From: an uncultured Desulfuromonadales bacterium
Lineage (GTDB): Bacteria > Desulfobacterota > Desulfuromonadia > Desulfuromonadales > Geopsychrobacteraceae
DNA: 5,798 nucleotides
Assembly (NCBI GenBank): GCA_945788205.1
Contig: CALZLE010000066.1
Location: forward strand, 1-5,798
Reading direction: 5' to 3'
Below, piece by piece: positions 1 to 5,798 of the stretch. The notes beneath the pieces are model-generated. The model saw only the letters and a program-made list of their open reading frames with translations. It was not told the origin of the DNA and did not search any database. The position numbers were made by a program, and so were the translations under genes. Each line of letters opens with the position of its first letter. The first letter of the stretch is position 1.

Positions 1-2
1 CC

Positions 3-1322
3 CTCGCCCGGGTCAACGACCTGAAAAAATGGGGATTCTTCGATTCGCCGCTCTACTTCAACGCCTTTAACAAGCCGATTGAGGAACGCAACATCCCGGT
101 GATCGAGCGGGTCATGATCACCCACCTAGTCAAAGAGCAGGGACGCATTGCCGGAGCTGCCGGATTCAGCTTTGATGACGGTAGCGTCCATTTTTTCAAG
201 GCGAAGAGCGTCATCCTCTGTTCCGGCGCGGGCGGTTTTAAACCGAACGGGTTCCCGATCTGCGATCTGACCCACGACGGCACGGTGATGGCCTATAACG
301 TCGGCGCCAAGGTGACCGGCAAGGAATGGAACGACGGCCACCCTGGACAATCGAACAATCCGGCGGCCTGCTACGACGGCTGGCACGGCATGTTCGACCG
401 CAAACCGGGAACGACCGGAATAGGTATCCGCCACGATCTCGGAGTGGACATGAACTATCGGGTCTACGTCAAAGGAGGCCCTGTTGCAATGGGCCCACCG
501 GGACGCGGTCGCGATAATGAAAACGTCAGTGGCGGTCCAACCCGCCCGGCCGGACTCGAGGACCACCGTGGGCCAGGAGGCCCGCCTCCCGGTGGTGGCA
601 AAGATGGACCGGACGGACCACCTCCGGGAATGGCTCACGGCGGCAGTTCGGTCGGCGGCTCCTCTGCCGGTATGGCGATCCACAAAGCGGAAGGATTGGT
701 GCCGATCAACGCTGACTGCGCCTCTAACGTCCCCGGCCTCTACGCCGCCGGAGACGCCCTCGGGTCCTACATGGCTGGCGGCATCTATACCCAGATCGGC
801 TCGTCGCTGGCAGGTTCGGCAGTGCAAGGGGGCATCGCATCCGAAGCGGCAGCGAAGTACTGTAAAAAGGTGACGCTGGCAGTGATTCCGGAAGCGAAAC
901 AGACGTCCGTTGAAGAGGAGATCCTCGCGCCGCTGAAGCGAGAGAAAGGCTACGGCCCGGCCTGGGTCACCCAGACTTTGCAAGGAATCATGATCCCCAA
1001 CTTCGTTCTTTACATCAAAAAAGAGAAGATGATGCAGGCAGCGCTGGCCTACGTTGAAGAGTTGCGTGATCACCACCTGCCGATGCTTCGGGCTGCAGAC
1101 CTGCACGAACTGCGGCTGGCCCACGAGACCGCCAACATGATTGTTAACGCCGAAATGAAACTGAAAGCGTCGATCATGCGCAAAGAGAGTCGTTGTAGCC
1201 ACTATCGGCTCGATTATCCGGACATCGACGAGAAAAACTGGAACGCCTGGATCAATATCTACCAGGGACAGGATGGTGAAATGAAGTTGGAGAAACAATC
1301 CTTCGGCAATTGGCCTTCATAG
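3..1322 (+). CDS. FAD-binding flavoprotein of the fumarate reductase/succinate dehydrogenase superfamily, 5' end missing
   Basis: The frame is open from the window edge to TAG at 1320-1322, giving about 439 residues; the N-terminal dinucleotide-binding part lies outside. What is seen: the segment AKSVILCSGAGGF at about nt 201-239 is the typical second strand of the FAD_binding_2 fold, followed by PICDLTHDGTVMAY (nt 255-296). NVPGLYAAGDALGS (nt 726-767) is the conserved C-terminal FAD contact. A helical C-terminal domain ends with ESRCSHYRLDYPDID near nt 1185-1229, matching the ESRG-H-R-DYP signature of SdhA/FrdA/AprA-type proteins. Odd points: nt 474-641 encode a Pro/Gly-rich stretch in place of a normal capping domain, and I do not see the HxxMGG and NRLGSNS substrate motifs of true fumarate reductases. 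It is probably an electron-transfer oxidoreductase of unknown substrate. No terminator is visible before the next gene, so co-transcription with it is possible. The superfamily is sure; the reaction is not. Confidence 0.86.
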   Translation, partial: LARVNDLKKWGFFDSPLYFNAFNKPIEERNIPVIERVMITHLVKEQGRIAGAAGFSFDDGSVHFFKAKSVILCSGAGGFKPNGFPICDLTHDGTVMAYNVGAKVTGKEWNDGHPGQSNNPAACYDGWHGMFDRKPGTTGIGIRHDLGVDMNYRVYVKGGPVAMGPPGRGRDNENVSGGPTRPAGLEDHRGPGGPPPGGGKDGPDGPPPGMAHGGSSVGGSSAGMAIHKAEGLVPINADCASNVPGLYAAGDALGSYMAGGIYTQIGSSLAGSAVQGGIASEAAAKYCKKVTLAVIPEAKQTSVEEEILAPLKREKGYGPAWVTQTLQGIMIPNFVLYIKKEKMMQAALAYVEELRDHHLPMLRAADLHELRLAHETANMIVNAEMKLKASIMRKESRCSHYRLDYPDIDEKNWNAWINIYQGQDGEMKLEKQSFGNWPS

Positions 1323-1388
1323 GCCCTCTGTGAATCTTAATATTCCAGGATACAGGTAAATCAATGAGTGGCATCGAAAGGATAGGGA

Positions 1389-1425
1389 ATGAAGACTAAA
1401 GCAGCCATTTTTAGTAATCATCACA
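1389..1425 (+). other. Frameshifted start region of the following small exported protein
   Basis: ATG at 1389-1391 has a good Shine-Dalgarno (AAAGGA, 1377-1382) six bases upstream, but its frame runs away from the downstream gene. The downstream frame is open back to 1393 (TGA at 1390-1392) and reads RLKQPFLVIITVLIPFLAVA, a textbook signal peptide lacking only a start codon. Removing one base between 1392 and about 1401 joins the two, for example as MRLKQPFLV or MKTKQPFLV. I infer that the ancestral start is 1389 and that one extra base is present here, through mutation or sequencing error. Confidence 0.72.
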
Positions 1426-1842
1426 GTGCTGATACCATTTCTGGCGGTAGCGCAAAACACTGATGACTTGAAACAACAAATTGTCCTTGACCAGAAAAAA
1501 TTGGTTGTCATGGAGAACTTTAAGCTGACCGATGAAGAGGCCGTTTCTTTTTGGCCAATTTACGACGAATACCAAGAACGGTTGTACAGTCTGGACTTAA
1601 TACGCAATGGCTTGTATTCCGATTATGCCACGAACATCAATCTTCTCACGGATGAAAAAGCTGTTTTCATAATGGACAATTTATTTGATATAGCAGAAAA
1701 CCGCCAGGAAACATTAAGAAGTTTCTCTCTGGAACTGGAGAAATCTTTACCATCTAAGAAAGTATTCCATTACATGTTGATCGAGAATAATATTTCAATC
1801 ATCCAAAAATACAACTTAGCCAAACAACTGCCGCTGCCCTGA
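1426..1842 (+). CDS. Small exported helical protein of unknown function (frameshift at its start)
   Basis: The open frame gives 138 residues if read from the GTG at 1426, the first usable start codon in frame. That start would cut the signal peptide in half; the intended start is probably ATG 1389 (see the separate entry). The hydrophobic run ends in LAVAQ, a likely signal peptidase I site (A-V-A before Q), so the mature protein would be periplasmic and about 129 residues. The mature part is charged and helical, with the pattern LTDEEAVSFWPIYDEYQ, then LTDEKA, then SLPSKKVFHYMLIENNISII. This resembles a group of small proteobacterial periplasmic proteins of unknown role that share an LTDEEA-FWPVY-EY core and a LP-KK--RY-QIENK end; that likeness is from memory. 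No catalytic motif is seen. The gene is visibly more A/T-rich than the flavoprotein before it. If the frameshift is real, export is probably lost. Confidence 0.72.
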   Translation: MLIPFLAVAQNTDDLKQQIVLDQKKLVVMENFKLTDEEAVSFWPIYDEYQERLYSLDLIRNGLYSDYATNINLLTDEKAVFIMDNLFDIAENRQETLRSFSLELEKSLPSKKVFHYMLIENNISIIQKYNLAKQLPLP

Positions 1843-1972
1843 AAGTACAGTCTTTTTTCATTTACGTGCTTCCAACTCCCGTTACCTTACGTCTGTTTTT
1901 CTGGGGGCTTACTAGCAAACGCCAAGGGTAACTTCTATCAACGCATTTGCTGACACAGGGGGCAATTAAGTA
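1843..1972. other. Convergent intergenic gap without a clear terminator
   Basis: This is the gap between two convergent genes. The only structure I see is an imperfect inverted repeat, AGCAAACGC (1914-1922) and GCATTTGCT (1943-1951), with a 20-base loop and one mismatch (a G-U pair if read on the minus strand). Neither side carries the T-tract expected of an intrinsic terminator. It may be a weak hairpin ending one of the transcripts, or chance. Confidence 0.4.
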
Positions 1973-3208
1973 TCAAAATAGCTTTCGTTGGATTGCCTTT
2001 GCCAGCTCCTGAGCAGGGGTGAAATCTTCTTGCAGAGCGAGTATCCGTTCACAGTCGCTAAGTGCTCGGGAGTACATTTGCAGTTCGTAACAGGTCTGAG
2101 CTCTTCCCCAATAGGCGTCCAGGGAGCTAGGGTTGATTTGAACCGCTTTTTCGTAGGTCTCCAACGAATGGTCAAAGTGACCGAGAATCCTGTAAGCGAG
2201 ACCGCTATTACACCAAGCACGAATATTCTCTTCGTTGTGCTTGATCGCTTTGCCAAAGTCATCAATTGCTTTCTGGTAATCGGCCAAGGCGAACAGAGCC
2301 ATCCCGCGATGGTTGTAGATCAGAGAGCGGATCGCCGGCTCCAGCGACATTCGCAGAATCTGGCCGTAGAGTTGGATCGCCAGAGAAAAGTTTTTGTTAC
2401 TATGTGCTTCCAGTGACTTAAACATCAACTTTTCCAGATTGCGCGGTGCAACCTCCTGCTCAAGTTGCAGTAGCGCTTCTTCGGCCGCTGAAAACCTGAT
2501 TTCACCGAACTCAGTGCCATCTATTGAATGGCAGTTGCTCAACATCTCTTCGACACTTTGACGCCGCTTGAGGCCATGGCTACGAAGCTCCTTTTGGTAA
2601 TCGCGAATTTCCTGGAAGATCAGATCAGAGAGAGCCAGTGACGCATTGAGGGAAGCAAGTTTGCGCTTAATCGAATCGCTCGGGAACCCAAGTTCTGATT
2701 TATACACCAATTCGTGTTCGACTTCAGCCCAGGCGTCCTGCAGTATCGTCCGTAACTGTATTTCGCAAAATGGGGCGGTGTAAGGTAAATCGCCGATATC
2801 ATCTTCTAGACGTATGAGTAGATGAACAGAATCATAGCCAAACTCTCGAAAGGAGAGAGTTTCCCCTTTGTGTTCATGCTCAATGACATCAAAATGCTTG
2901 AGAATAAGTTGTTCAATCAGAGCTAAATCTTCAAGAAACGGGCAAATCACTCTCACCCCAAGCAGATCGGTAATCAGTGGTGAATTATCTGTGTTTCCTC
3001 TAAAAAACGATGATATTTTATTGAAATAACTGTCGAACCCTTTAATGCGATACTTGATGGTCGGAGTTATCCCCTGATCTTCGAGGTGGCTGCGAAGTGA
3101 TAGATAAACCTCCTGTAGATTGTTTTCCAAAGCAGGTTTACTACTTTTGTACTGATCCCAGACGCACTTTCTATCCGGACAGGAAAGGGGTTCTTTTTTT
3201 TGTGACAT
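1973..3208 (-). CDS. RelA/SpoT-type (p)ppGpp synthetase domain fused to TPR repeats
   Basis: 411 residues, ATG start preceded by AGGGGGTG. Residues about 20-200 are a RelA/SpoT nucleotidyltransferase domain: YRIKGFDSYFNK (53-64) carries the ATP-binding basic residues R54, K56 and K64; DLLGVRVIC (81-89) holds the metal-binding Asp; FGYDSVHLL (123-131) is the GTP-site GYxSxH motif; CEIQLRTILQDAWAEVEHELVYK (start 148) holds the catalytic Glu149. All expected synthetase residues appear intact. There is no N-terminal HD hydrolase and no TGS or ACT domain, so it is a monofunctional small alarmone synthetase type. Residues about 262-398 form roughly four TPR units, with clear ones at AIRSLIYNHRGMALFALADY (292-311), RAWCNSGLAYRILGHFDHSL (330-349) and DAYWGRAQTCYELQMYSRAL (364-383). 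TPRs usually bind protein partners, so the domain may sense or localise synthesis. The product is presumably pppGpp/ppGpp made from ATP and GTP/GDP in the cytoplasm; some relatives make (p)ppApp or modify tRNA, which sequence alone cannot exclude. Confidence 0.93.
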   Translation of the reverse strand: MSQKKEPLSCPDRKCVWDQYKSSKPALENNLQEVYLSLRSHLEDQGITPTIKYRIKGFDSYFNKISSFFRGNTDNSPLITDLLGVRVICPFLEDLALIEQLILKHFDVIEHEHKGETLSFREFGYDSVHLLIRLEDDIGDLPYTAPFCEIQLRTILQDAWAEVEHELVYKSELGFPSDSIKRKLASLNASLALSDLIFQEIRDYQKELRSHGLKRRQSVEEMLSNCHSIDGTEFGEIRFSAAEEALLQLEQEVAPRNLEKLMFKSLEAHSNKNFSLAIQLYGQILRMSLEPAIRSLIYNHRGMALFALADYQKAIDDFGKAIKHNEENIRAWCNSGLAYRILGHFDHSLETYEKAVQINPSSLDAYWGRAQTCYELQMYSRALSDCERILALQEDFTPAQELAKAIQRKLF

Positions 3209-3323
3209 AACACCCCCTTAGATGGTTCGAAATAGAAGACAACGCATATATTATATCGGAAGAATACTGGGATGGCAGGCAAATTGACTGTCCAGTAAAG
3301 CGTAAGGTGATTTAAAAATGATA
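3209..3323. other. Gap between amidotransferase and alarmone synthetase genes
   Basis: Both flanking genes are on the minus strand. The gap holds the candidate promoter listed separately and a purine-rich ribosome binding region next to 3208. I see no hairpin plus T-tract after the amidotransferase stop (3324-3326), so read-through into the synthetase gene is possible in addition to its own promoter. Confidence 0.5.
3250..3278 (-). promoter_or_regulatory. Candidate sigma70 promoter for the alarmone synthetase-TPR gene
   Basis: On the minus strand there is a perfect -10 box TATAAT (3250-3255), a 17-base spacer, and CTGCCA (3273-3278), which matches four of six bases of the -35 consensus TTGACA. 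The expected transcription start near 3243 would leave a leader of about 35 bases before the ATG at 3208. This suggests the gene can be transcribed independently of the amidotransferase gene lying upstream on the same strand. Confidence 0.5.
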
Positions 3324-4049
3324 TCAGGATCTGACATCCTTGGCTGTTTCACGGCATAACCGGATACAACCTTCTCCCTGTAGCTTCTGTGAGAGGGCCA
3401 CAAAGTTCTCCAACAATCTCTTCGAATGGGCATAATATTCTACCTGATGCTGGCGAAAAAACTCTAACGCGCCTACCCCGACATTGGCGCGCTGACACCA
3501 TTCGGCGACTATTTTCTTTTCAACTTCCGGATGGAATTGTACCCCCCAGGCATTTTTATAGCGGAAGGCTTGTCCTTCACAATCGCCCGACCGGGCTAGG
3601 TGGGTACCACCATCTGGCAAATCAAAACTGTCATTGTGCCATTCAAAGCTGACAAATCGATTCGGCAGCCCGGCAAACAACGGATCGACACACCCTTCCT
3701 CGGTCAGGGTTATCTGCTGAATGCCTCTTTCCTGCCGCGCCTGACTCGTAACCTGAGCGCCCAAAGCATGGGCCAGCATCTGCCCACCTAGACAGATCGC
3801 CAGAAGCGGCCTGCCCCGCTCAACAGCATTCGCAATCCACACAGCAGCCTCTTCCAGGTAGGGCAAACACTCCCGATCAGCGACCCCCATATGTCCACCC
3901 AGCAGTATCACCGGATCTTTGTCTTCAACGGCTGGAAGCTCACCCCTGTCCGCACGACAGATGCGGATCGTGATATTCATCTCCCGCAGCCAGGAGGAGA
4001 AGGTTCCCAACCTGACTCTTTCATCAAACTGAATGACATTTATCCGCAA
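3324..4049 (-). CDS. Class I glutamine amidotransferase (GMP synthase-like GATase1 domain protein), TTG start
   Basis: 241 residues from the TTG start. The protein is a stand-alone triad-type (class I) glutamine amidotransferase. PLLAICLGGQMLAHALGA carries the nucleophile Cys86 in the nucleophile elbow, and WGVQFHPEV carries His173 and Glu175 (numbered from the TTG). ILLGGHMGVAD near residue 50 is the oxyanion-strand region. These residues are what releases ammonia from glutamine, although many stand-alone members act instead on gamma-glutamyl compounds, so the substrate is open. Start choice: an ATG at 4059-4061 lies in frame but has no ribosome binding site, whereas GGAGGT (4053-4058) sits four bases before TTG 4047-4049. 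The resulting N-terminus MRINVIQFDERV fits the family. The C-terminal region after residue 180 is helical, as in the GuaA-like stand-alone group. The gene is divergent from glutamate synthase and ends 115 bases before the alarmone synthetase; no terminator is seen between the two. Confidence 0.92.
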   Translation of the reverse strand: MRINVIQFDERVRLGTFSSWLREMNITIRICRADRGELPAVEDKDPVILLGGHMGVADRECLPYLEEAAVWIANAVERGRPLLAICLGGQMLAHALGAQVTSQARQERGIQQITLTEEGCVDPLFAGLPNRFVSFEWHNDSFDLPDGGTHLARSGDCEGQAFRYKNAWGVQFHPEVEKKIVAEWCQRANVGVGALEFFRQHQVEYYAHSKRLLENFVALSQKLQGEGCIRLCRETAKDVRS

Positions 4050-4052
4050 CTT

Positions 4053-4058
4053 AACCTC
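4053..4058 (-). promoter_or_regulatory. Shine-Dalgarno GGAGGT deciding the TTG start of the amidotransferase
   Basis: On the minus strand GGAGGT is followed after TAAG by TTG (4047-4049). The site overlaps the upstream in-frame ATG (4059-4061), which itself has only ATTC-type sequence before it. This supports the TTG as the real start and a protein four residues shorter than the longest reading. Confidence 0.7.
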
Positions 4059-4219
4059 CATGAATCAACAACGACAGCGCTTGGTTTTGGGCCCCTAACA
4101 AAGTCTCTCGATGACAAAAACTACGCTCAACAGGATAAATAACACCTAGCAATAACCATTCCCCTTCAGTTGAAAAACGACTCTTCGCGAGTTCGCCCCT
4201 TTTTATTACCTCCCCACTG

Positions 4220-4247
4220 TCGGCAACAGCTAATAATATTGTATACT
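4220..4247 (+). promoter_or_regulatory. Candidate sigma70 promoter for glutamate synthase
   Basis: TCGGCA (4220-4225, four of six to TTGACA), a 16-base spacer and TATACT (4242-4247, five of six to TATAAT). A start near 4254 would give a leader of roughly 94 bases containing the inverted repeat at 4278-4306. A second -10-like TATAGT at 4322-4327 exists but has only a poor -35. I found no sigma54-type GG-N10-GC element with the right spacing. Confidence 0.35.
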
Positions 4248-4277
4248 TTGTAAGCATTTTTTGCGTTACTCGCTTAA

Positions 4278-4306
4278 TTCAGGTACCTTCTCGGCCCTTA
4301 CCTGAA
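4278..4306 (+). repeat. 8-bp perfect inverted repeat in the glutamate synthase leader
   Basis: TTCAGGTA (4278-4285) and TACCTGAA (4299-4306) are exact reverse complements separated by 13 bases. A further ACCTG copy follows directly at 4307-4311, so the half-site core occurs three times in 32 bases. It could be an RNA hairpin in the leader or a protein operator between the candidate promoter and the gene. No T-tract follows, so it is not a standard intrinsic terminator. Confidence 0.55.
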
Positions 4307-4335
4307 ACCTGTAATGTCATTTATAGTGAATCAAA

Positions 4336-4339
4336 AGGA
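4336..4339 (+). promoter_or_regulatory. Ribosome binding site of glutamate synthase
   Basis: AGGA lies eight bases before ATG 4348. An in-frame TGA at 4327-4329 rules out any longer start, so ATG 4348 is well supported. Confidence 0.7.
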
Positions 4340-4347
4340 CAATCTCG

Positions 4348-5798
4348 ATGAACCTTGCTGAACGATTTAAAGATAACTGTGGCTTCGGCCTGCTGGCTCA
4401 TATCCGCAATCGCCCCAGCCACCAGATGTTGCAGGATGCCATCCAGGCGCTCAGCCGGATGATGCACCGCGGCGCAGTTTCTGCTGATGGCAAAACCGGT
4501 GACGGTTGTGGCCTGCTCTGTTCGATGCCGGTTGGCTTTATGCGTAAGATTGCAGAAGATCAGGGGCTTTCTCTGCCGGAACAGTTTGCCGTGGCGACCC
4601 TGTTTTTAAGTGATGAAGAAAAACAGCTGACGGTTTTTCGCGAGCAGTGCGAAAAAAATGATCTGAACATTCTGCTGGTGCGCGAAGTCCCGCTCGATAC
4701 AGACGCCCTCGGCGAATATGCCCTGTCGATGCTGCCGAAAATCGTTCAGGTGTTTGTCGTCCCGGCAGCCCTGATCGCCACCCGCCGGTTCGATGCTTTG
4801 GTCTACCTGACCCGCAAAGAGGTGGAGCGGCAACTGAGTGACGATCCCGCTTTTTACATCCCCAGCTTTTCGCGCACATTGGTTTCTTATAAAGGGCTGG
4901 TGATGCCGCACTACATCGCCAAACTTTATCCCGATCTGCAGAACCCCGACTTTCAGATTTCCTTCGCCATGTTCCACCAGCGGTTTTCCACCAACACCCT
5001 GCCGCAGTGGAAACTGGCGCAGCCGTTACGGGCCATCGCCCACAACGGTGAAATCAACTCGATTCAGGGCAACCGCTTTAAAGCACTCAACAAATTCAAC
5101 GACGCCGAAAGCCCAGTCTTTTCGCGGCAAGAGCTGGACCAGATGCTACCGCTGATGGAAAACGGCGTCAGTGACAGTGCCAACCTCGATAACATGGTTG
5201 AGTTTCTGCTCGCAAACGGGGTCGATTTTTTCAAAGCGATCCGGGCGCTGGTGCCACCGGCACGCCATAATGTTGCGAATATGCCGGCCAAACTGCGCGC
5301 ATTTTACGAATTCAGTTCCGCCGCCTTTGAGCCTTGGGATGGTCCGGCTGCGGTCAGTTTGACCAACGGTCGCTATATCGGCTGCGTCCTCGACCGTAAC
5401 GGCCTGCGCCCGGCCAAGTACGTCATCACGACCGACGATCGCCTGTTGATTACCAGTGAGTACGGAGTTCTCGGCACCCCACCAGAAAAAATTCGCATGC
5501 GTGGTCGACTGCAGAGTGGCGAGATGATCGCTGCCGATCTGAAACACGGCAAAATTTTCTTTACCCGCGACATCGACCGCTACCTGATGGAGTCGCAGCC
5601 GTACAACCAGTGGTTGACCGACCACACCCATTATTTGCAGGAATTTATCGAACATCAGTTCGAGGATCTTTCCGATTACCGCTACGCAGATCTGGAAACC
5701 CTGCAACGCTATAACAATATCACCAGCGAAGTGGTCGATCTGCTGGTCCGACCGATGATGGCCGAAGGCAAAGAACCGGTCGGTTCGATGGGAGATGA
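4348..5798 (+). CDS. gltB: Glutamate synthase large (alpha) subunit, 3' end outside the window
   Basis: 483 codons are visible of a protein usually near 1500 residues. It converts 2-oxoglutarate and glutamine into two glutamates in the cytoplasm, the GOGAT step of ammonia assimilation. The visible part is the class II (Ntn-type) glutamine amidotransferase domain. CGFGLLAHI starts at Cys11, which becomes the N-terminal nucleophile after removal of a ten-residue propeptide, MNLAERFKDN. Also present are LSRMMHRGAVSADGKTGDGCG, FHQRFSTNT with the substrate-binding Arg212, AHNGEIN with oxyanion-hole Asn233 and Gly234, SDSANLDN (275-282) with its conserved Asp residues, and DRNGLRPAKYV (349-359). 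The ending at about residue 480 (VRPMMAEGKEPVGSMGD) enters the central domain linker. The synthase FMN/Fe-S part and the gltD small subunit would lie downstream. The propeptide is shorter than in E. coli GltB, as I recall it. Homology is very clear. Confidence 0.97.
   Translation, partial: MNLAERFKDNCGFGLLAHIRNRPSHQMLQDAIQALSRMMHRGAVSADGKTGDGCGLLCSMPVGFMRKIAEDQGLSLPEQFAVATLFLSDEEKQLTVFREQCEKNDLNILLVREVPLDTDALGEYALSMLPKIVQVFVVPAALIATRRFDALVYLTRKEVERQLSDDPAFYIPSFSRTLVSYKGLVMPHYIAKLYPDLQNPDFQISFAMFHQRFSTNTLPQWKLAQPLRAIAHNGEINSIQGNRFKALNKFNDAESPVFSRQELDQMLPLMENGVSDSANLDNMVEFLLANGVDFFKAIRALVPPARHNVANMPAKLRAFYEFSSAAFEPWDGPAAVSLTNGRYIGCVLDRNGLRPAKYVITTDDRLLITSEYGVLGTPPEKIRMRGRLQSGEMIAADLKHGKIFFTRDIDRYLMESQPYNQWLTDHTHYLQEFIEHQFEDLSDYRYADLETLQRYNNITSEVVDLLVRPMMAEGKEPVGSMGD

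Larger units (their letters stand above)
4050..4347. other. Divergent intergenic control region
   Basis: This 298-base A/T-rich region separates the divergent amidotransferase and glutamate synthase genes. It contains the candidate plus-strand promoter, the inverted repeat at 4278-4306 and both ribosome binding sites. On the minus strand I found no convincing -35/-10 pair for the amidotransferase; TTGTCA near 4110-4120 lacks a matching -10. An open minus-strand frame (4051-4257, 68 codons) fills much of it but has no ribosome binding site and is discussed under rejected items. Confidence 0.5.

Noticed and set aside
484..873. Plus-strand frame overlapping the Pro/Gly-rich segment, considered as evidence of a frameshift in the flavoprotein
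   Set aside because: The flavoprotein frame stays open and resumes family motifs on the other side (NVPGLYAAGDA), and the alternative frame gives no family likeness.
126..1298. Long minus-strand open frame (390 codons) opposite the flavoprotein
   Set aside because: It is an antisense shadow of a G+C-rich gene: no recognisable domain, composition rich in Arg/Val/His, and the plus-strand frame shows clear FAD-family motifs.
1364..1399. Eleven-codon frame ATG 1364 to TAA 1399 ahead of the small exported protein, as a leader peptide
   Set aside because: No ribosome binding site and no attenuator-like codons or hairpin; probably chance.
1914..1951. Imperfect inverted repeat as an intrinsic terminator between the convergent genes
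   Set aside because: Long 20-base loop, one mismatch and no T-tract on either side.
1988..2416. Plus-strand open frame of 142 codons
   Set aside because: It lies wholly opposite the TPR part of the alarmone synthetase and has no recognisable features.
4178..4204. Plus-strand hairpin-like CGACTC/GAGTTCG followed by CCCC and five Ts, as a terminator
   Set aside because: Short bulged stem, T-run displaced by four Cs, and no plus-strand gene ends upstream of it.
4051..4257. Minus-strand 68-codon frame ending one base before the amidotransferase TTG
   Set aside because: No ribosome binding site at its ATG, no recognisable domain, and its first part overlaps the candidate gltB promoter; conservation would be needed to revive it.
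5146..5706. Minus-strand open frame of 186 codons, with similar ones at 4538-4977
   Set aside because: All lie opposite the strongly conserved glutamate synthase frame and show no family motifs.

Overview
The window looks like a chromosomal piece of a Gram-negative, probably anaerobic or facultative, bacterium. My best guess is the Desulfuromonadota (Desulfuromonas/Geobacter relatives). The basis is the style of the glutamate synthase, the fumarate-reductase-like flavoprotein, and a RelA/SpoT-TPR fusion of a kind I associate with that group. This assignment is inference from protein style, not a database result. No rRNA, tRNA, CRISPR array, transposase or phage gene was seen.

Layout, left to right. 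(1) Positions 3-1322, plus strand: the 3' part of an FAD flavoprotein of the fumarate reductase/succinate dehydrogenase superfamily. It has a Pro/Gly-rich segment where the substrate-capping domain would normally sit. (2) Positions 1389-1842, plus strand: a small exported helical protein of unknown function. Its reading frame is broken by one base between a well-placed ATG with ribosome binding site and the rest of the signal peptide. (3) Positions 1973-3208, minus strand: a (p)ppGpp synthetase domain (RelA/SpoT type, no HD hydrolase) fused to C-terminal TPR repeats, with its own likely promoter. (4) Positions 3324-4049, minus strand: a class I glutamine amidotransferase with an intact Cys-His-Glu triad, probably starting at TTG rather than the upstream ATG. 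(5) Positions 4050-4347: a divergent control region holding a candidate plus-strand promoter and an 8-bp perfect inverted repeat. (6) From 4348 to the window end, plus strand: the start of the large (alpha) subunit of glutamate synthase, with the glutamine-hydrolysing domain visible and the gene cut by the window edge.

How the genes relate: the amidotransferase and glutamate synthase are divergent and both act on, or resemble enzymes that act on, glutamine. The alarmone synthetase lies 115 bases downstream of the amidotransferase on the same strand. A nitrogen/starvation theme is therefore possible but unproven, because the synthetase has its own promoter-like sequence. The flavoprotein and the small exported protein may share a transcript, since no terminator is visible between them. 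The small exported protein and the alarmone synthetase converge on a 130-base gap with no convincing terminator.

I do not see a clearly new defence or mobile system. The items most worth a second look are the start-region frameshift, the capping-domain replacement in the flavoprotein, the alarmone synthetase-TPR fusion, and the inverted repeat in front of glutamate synthase.
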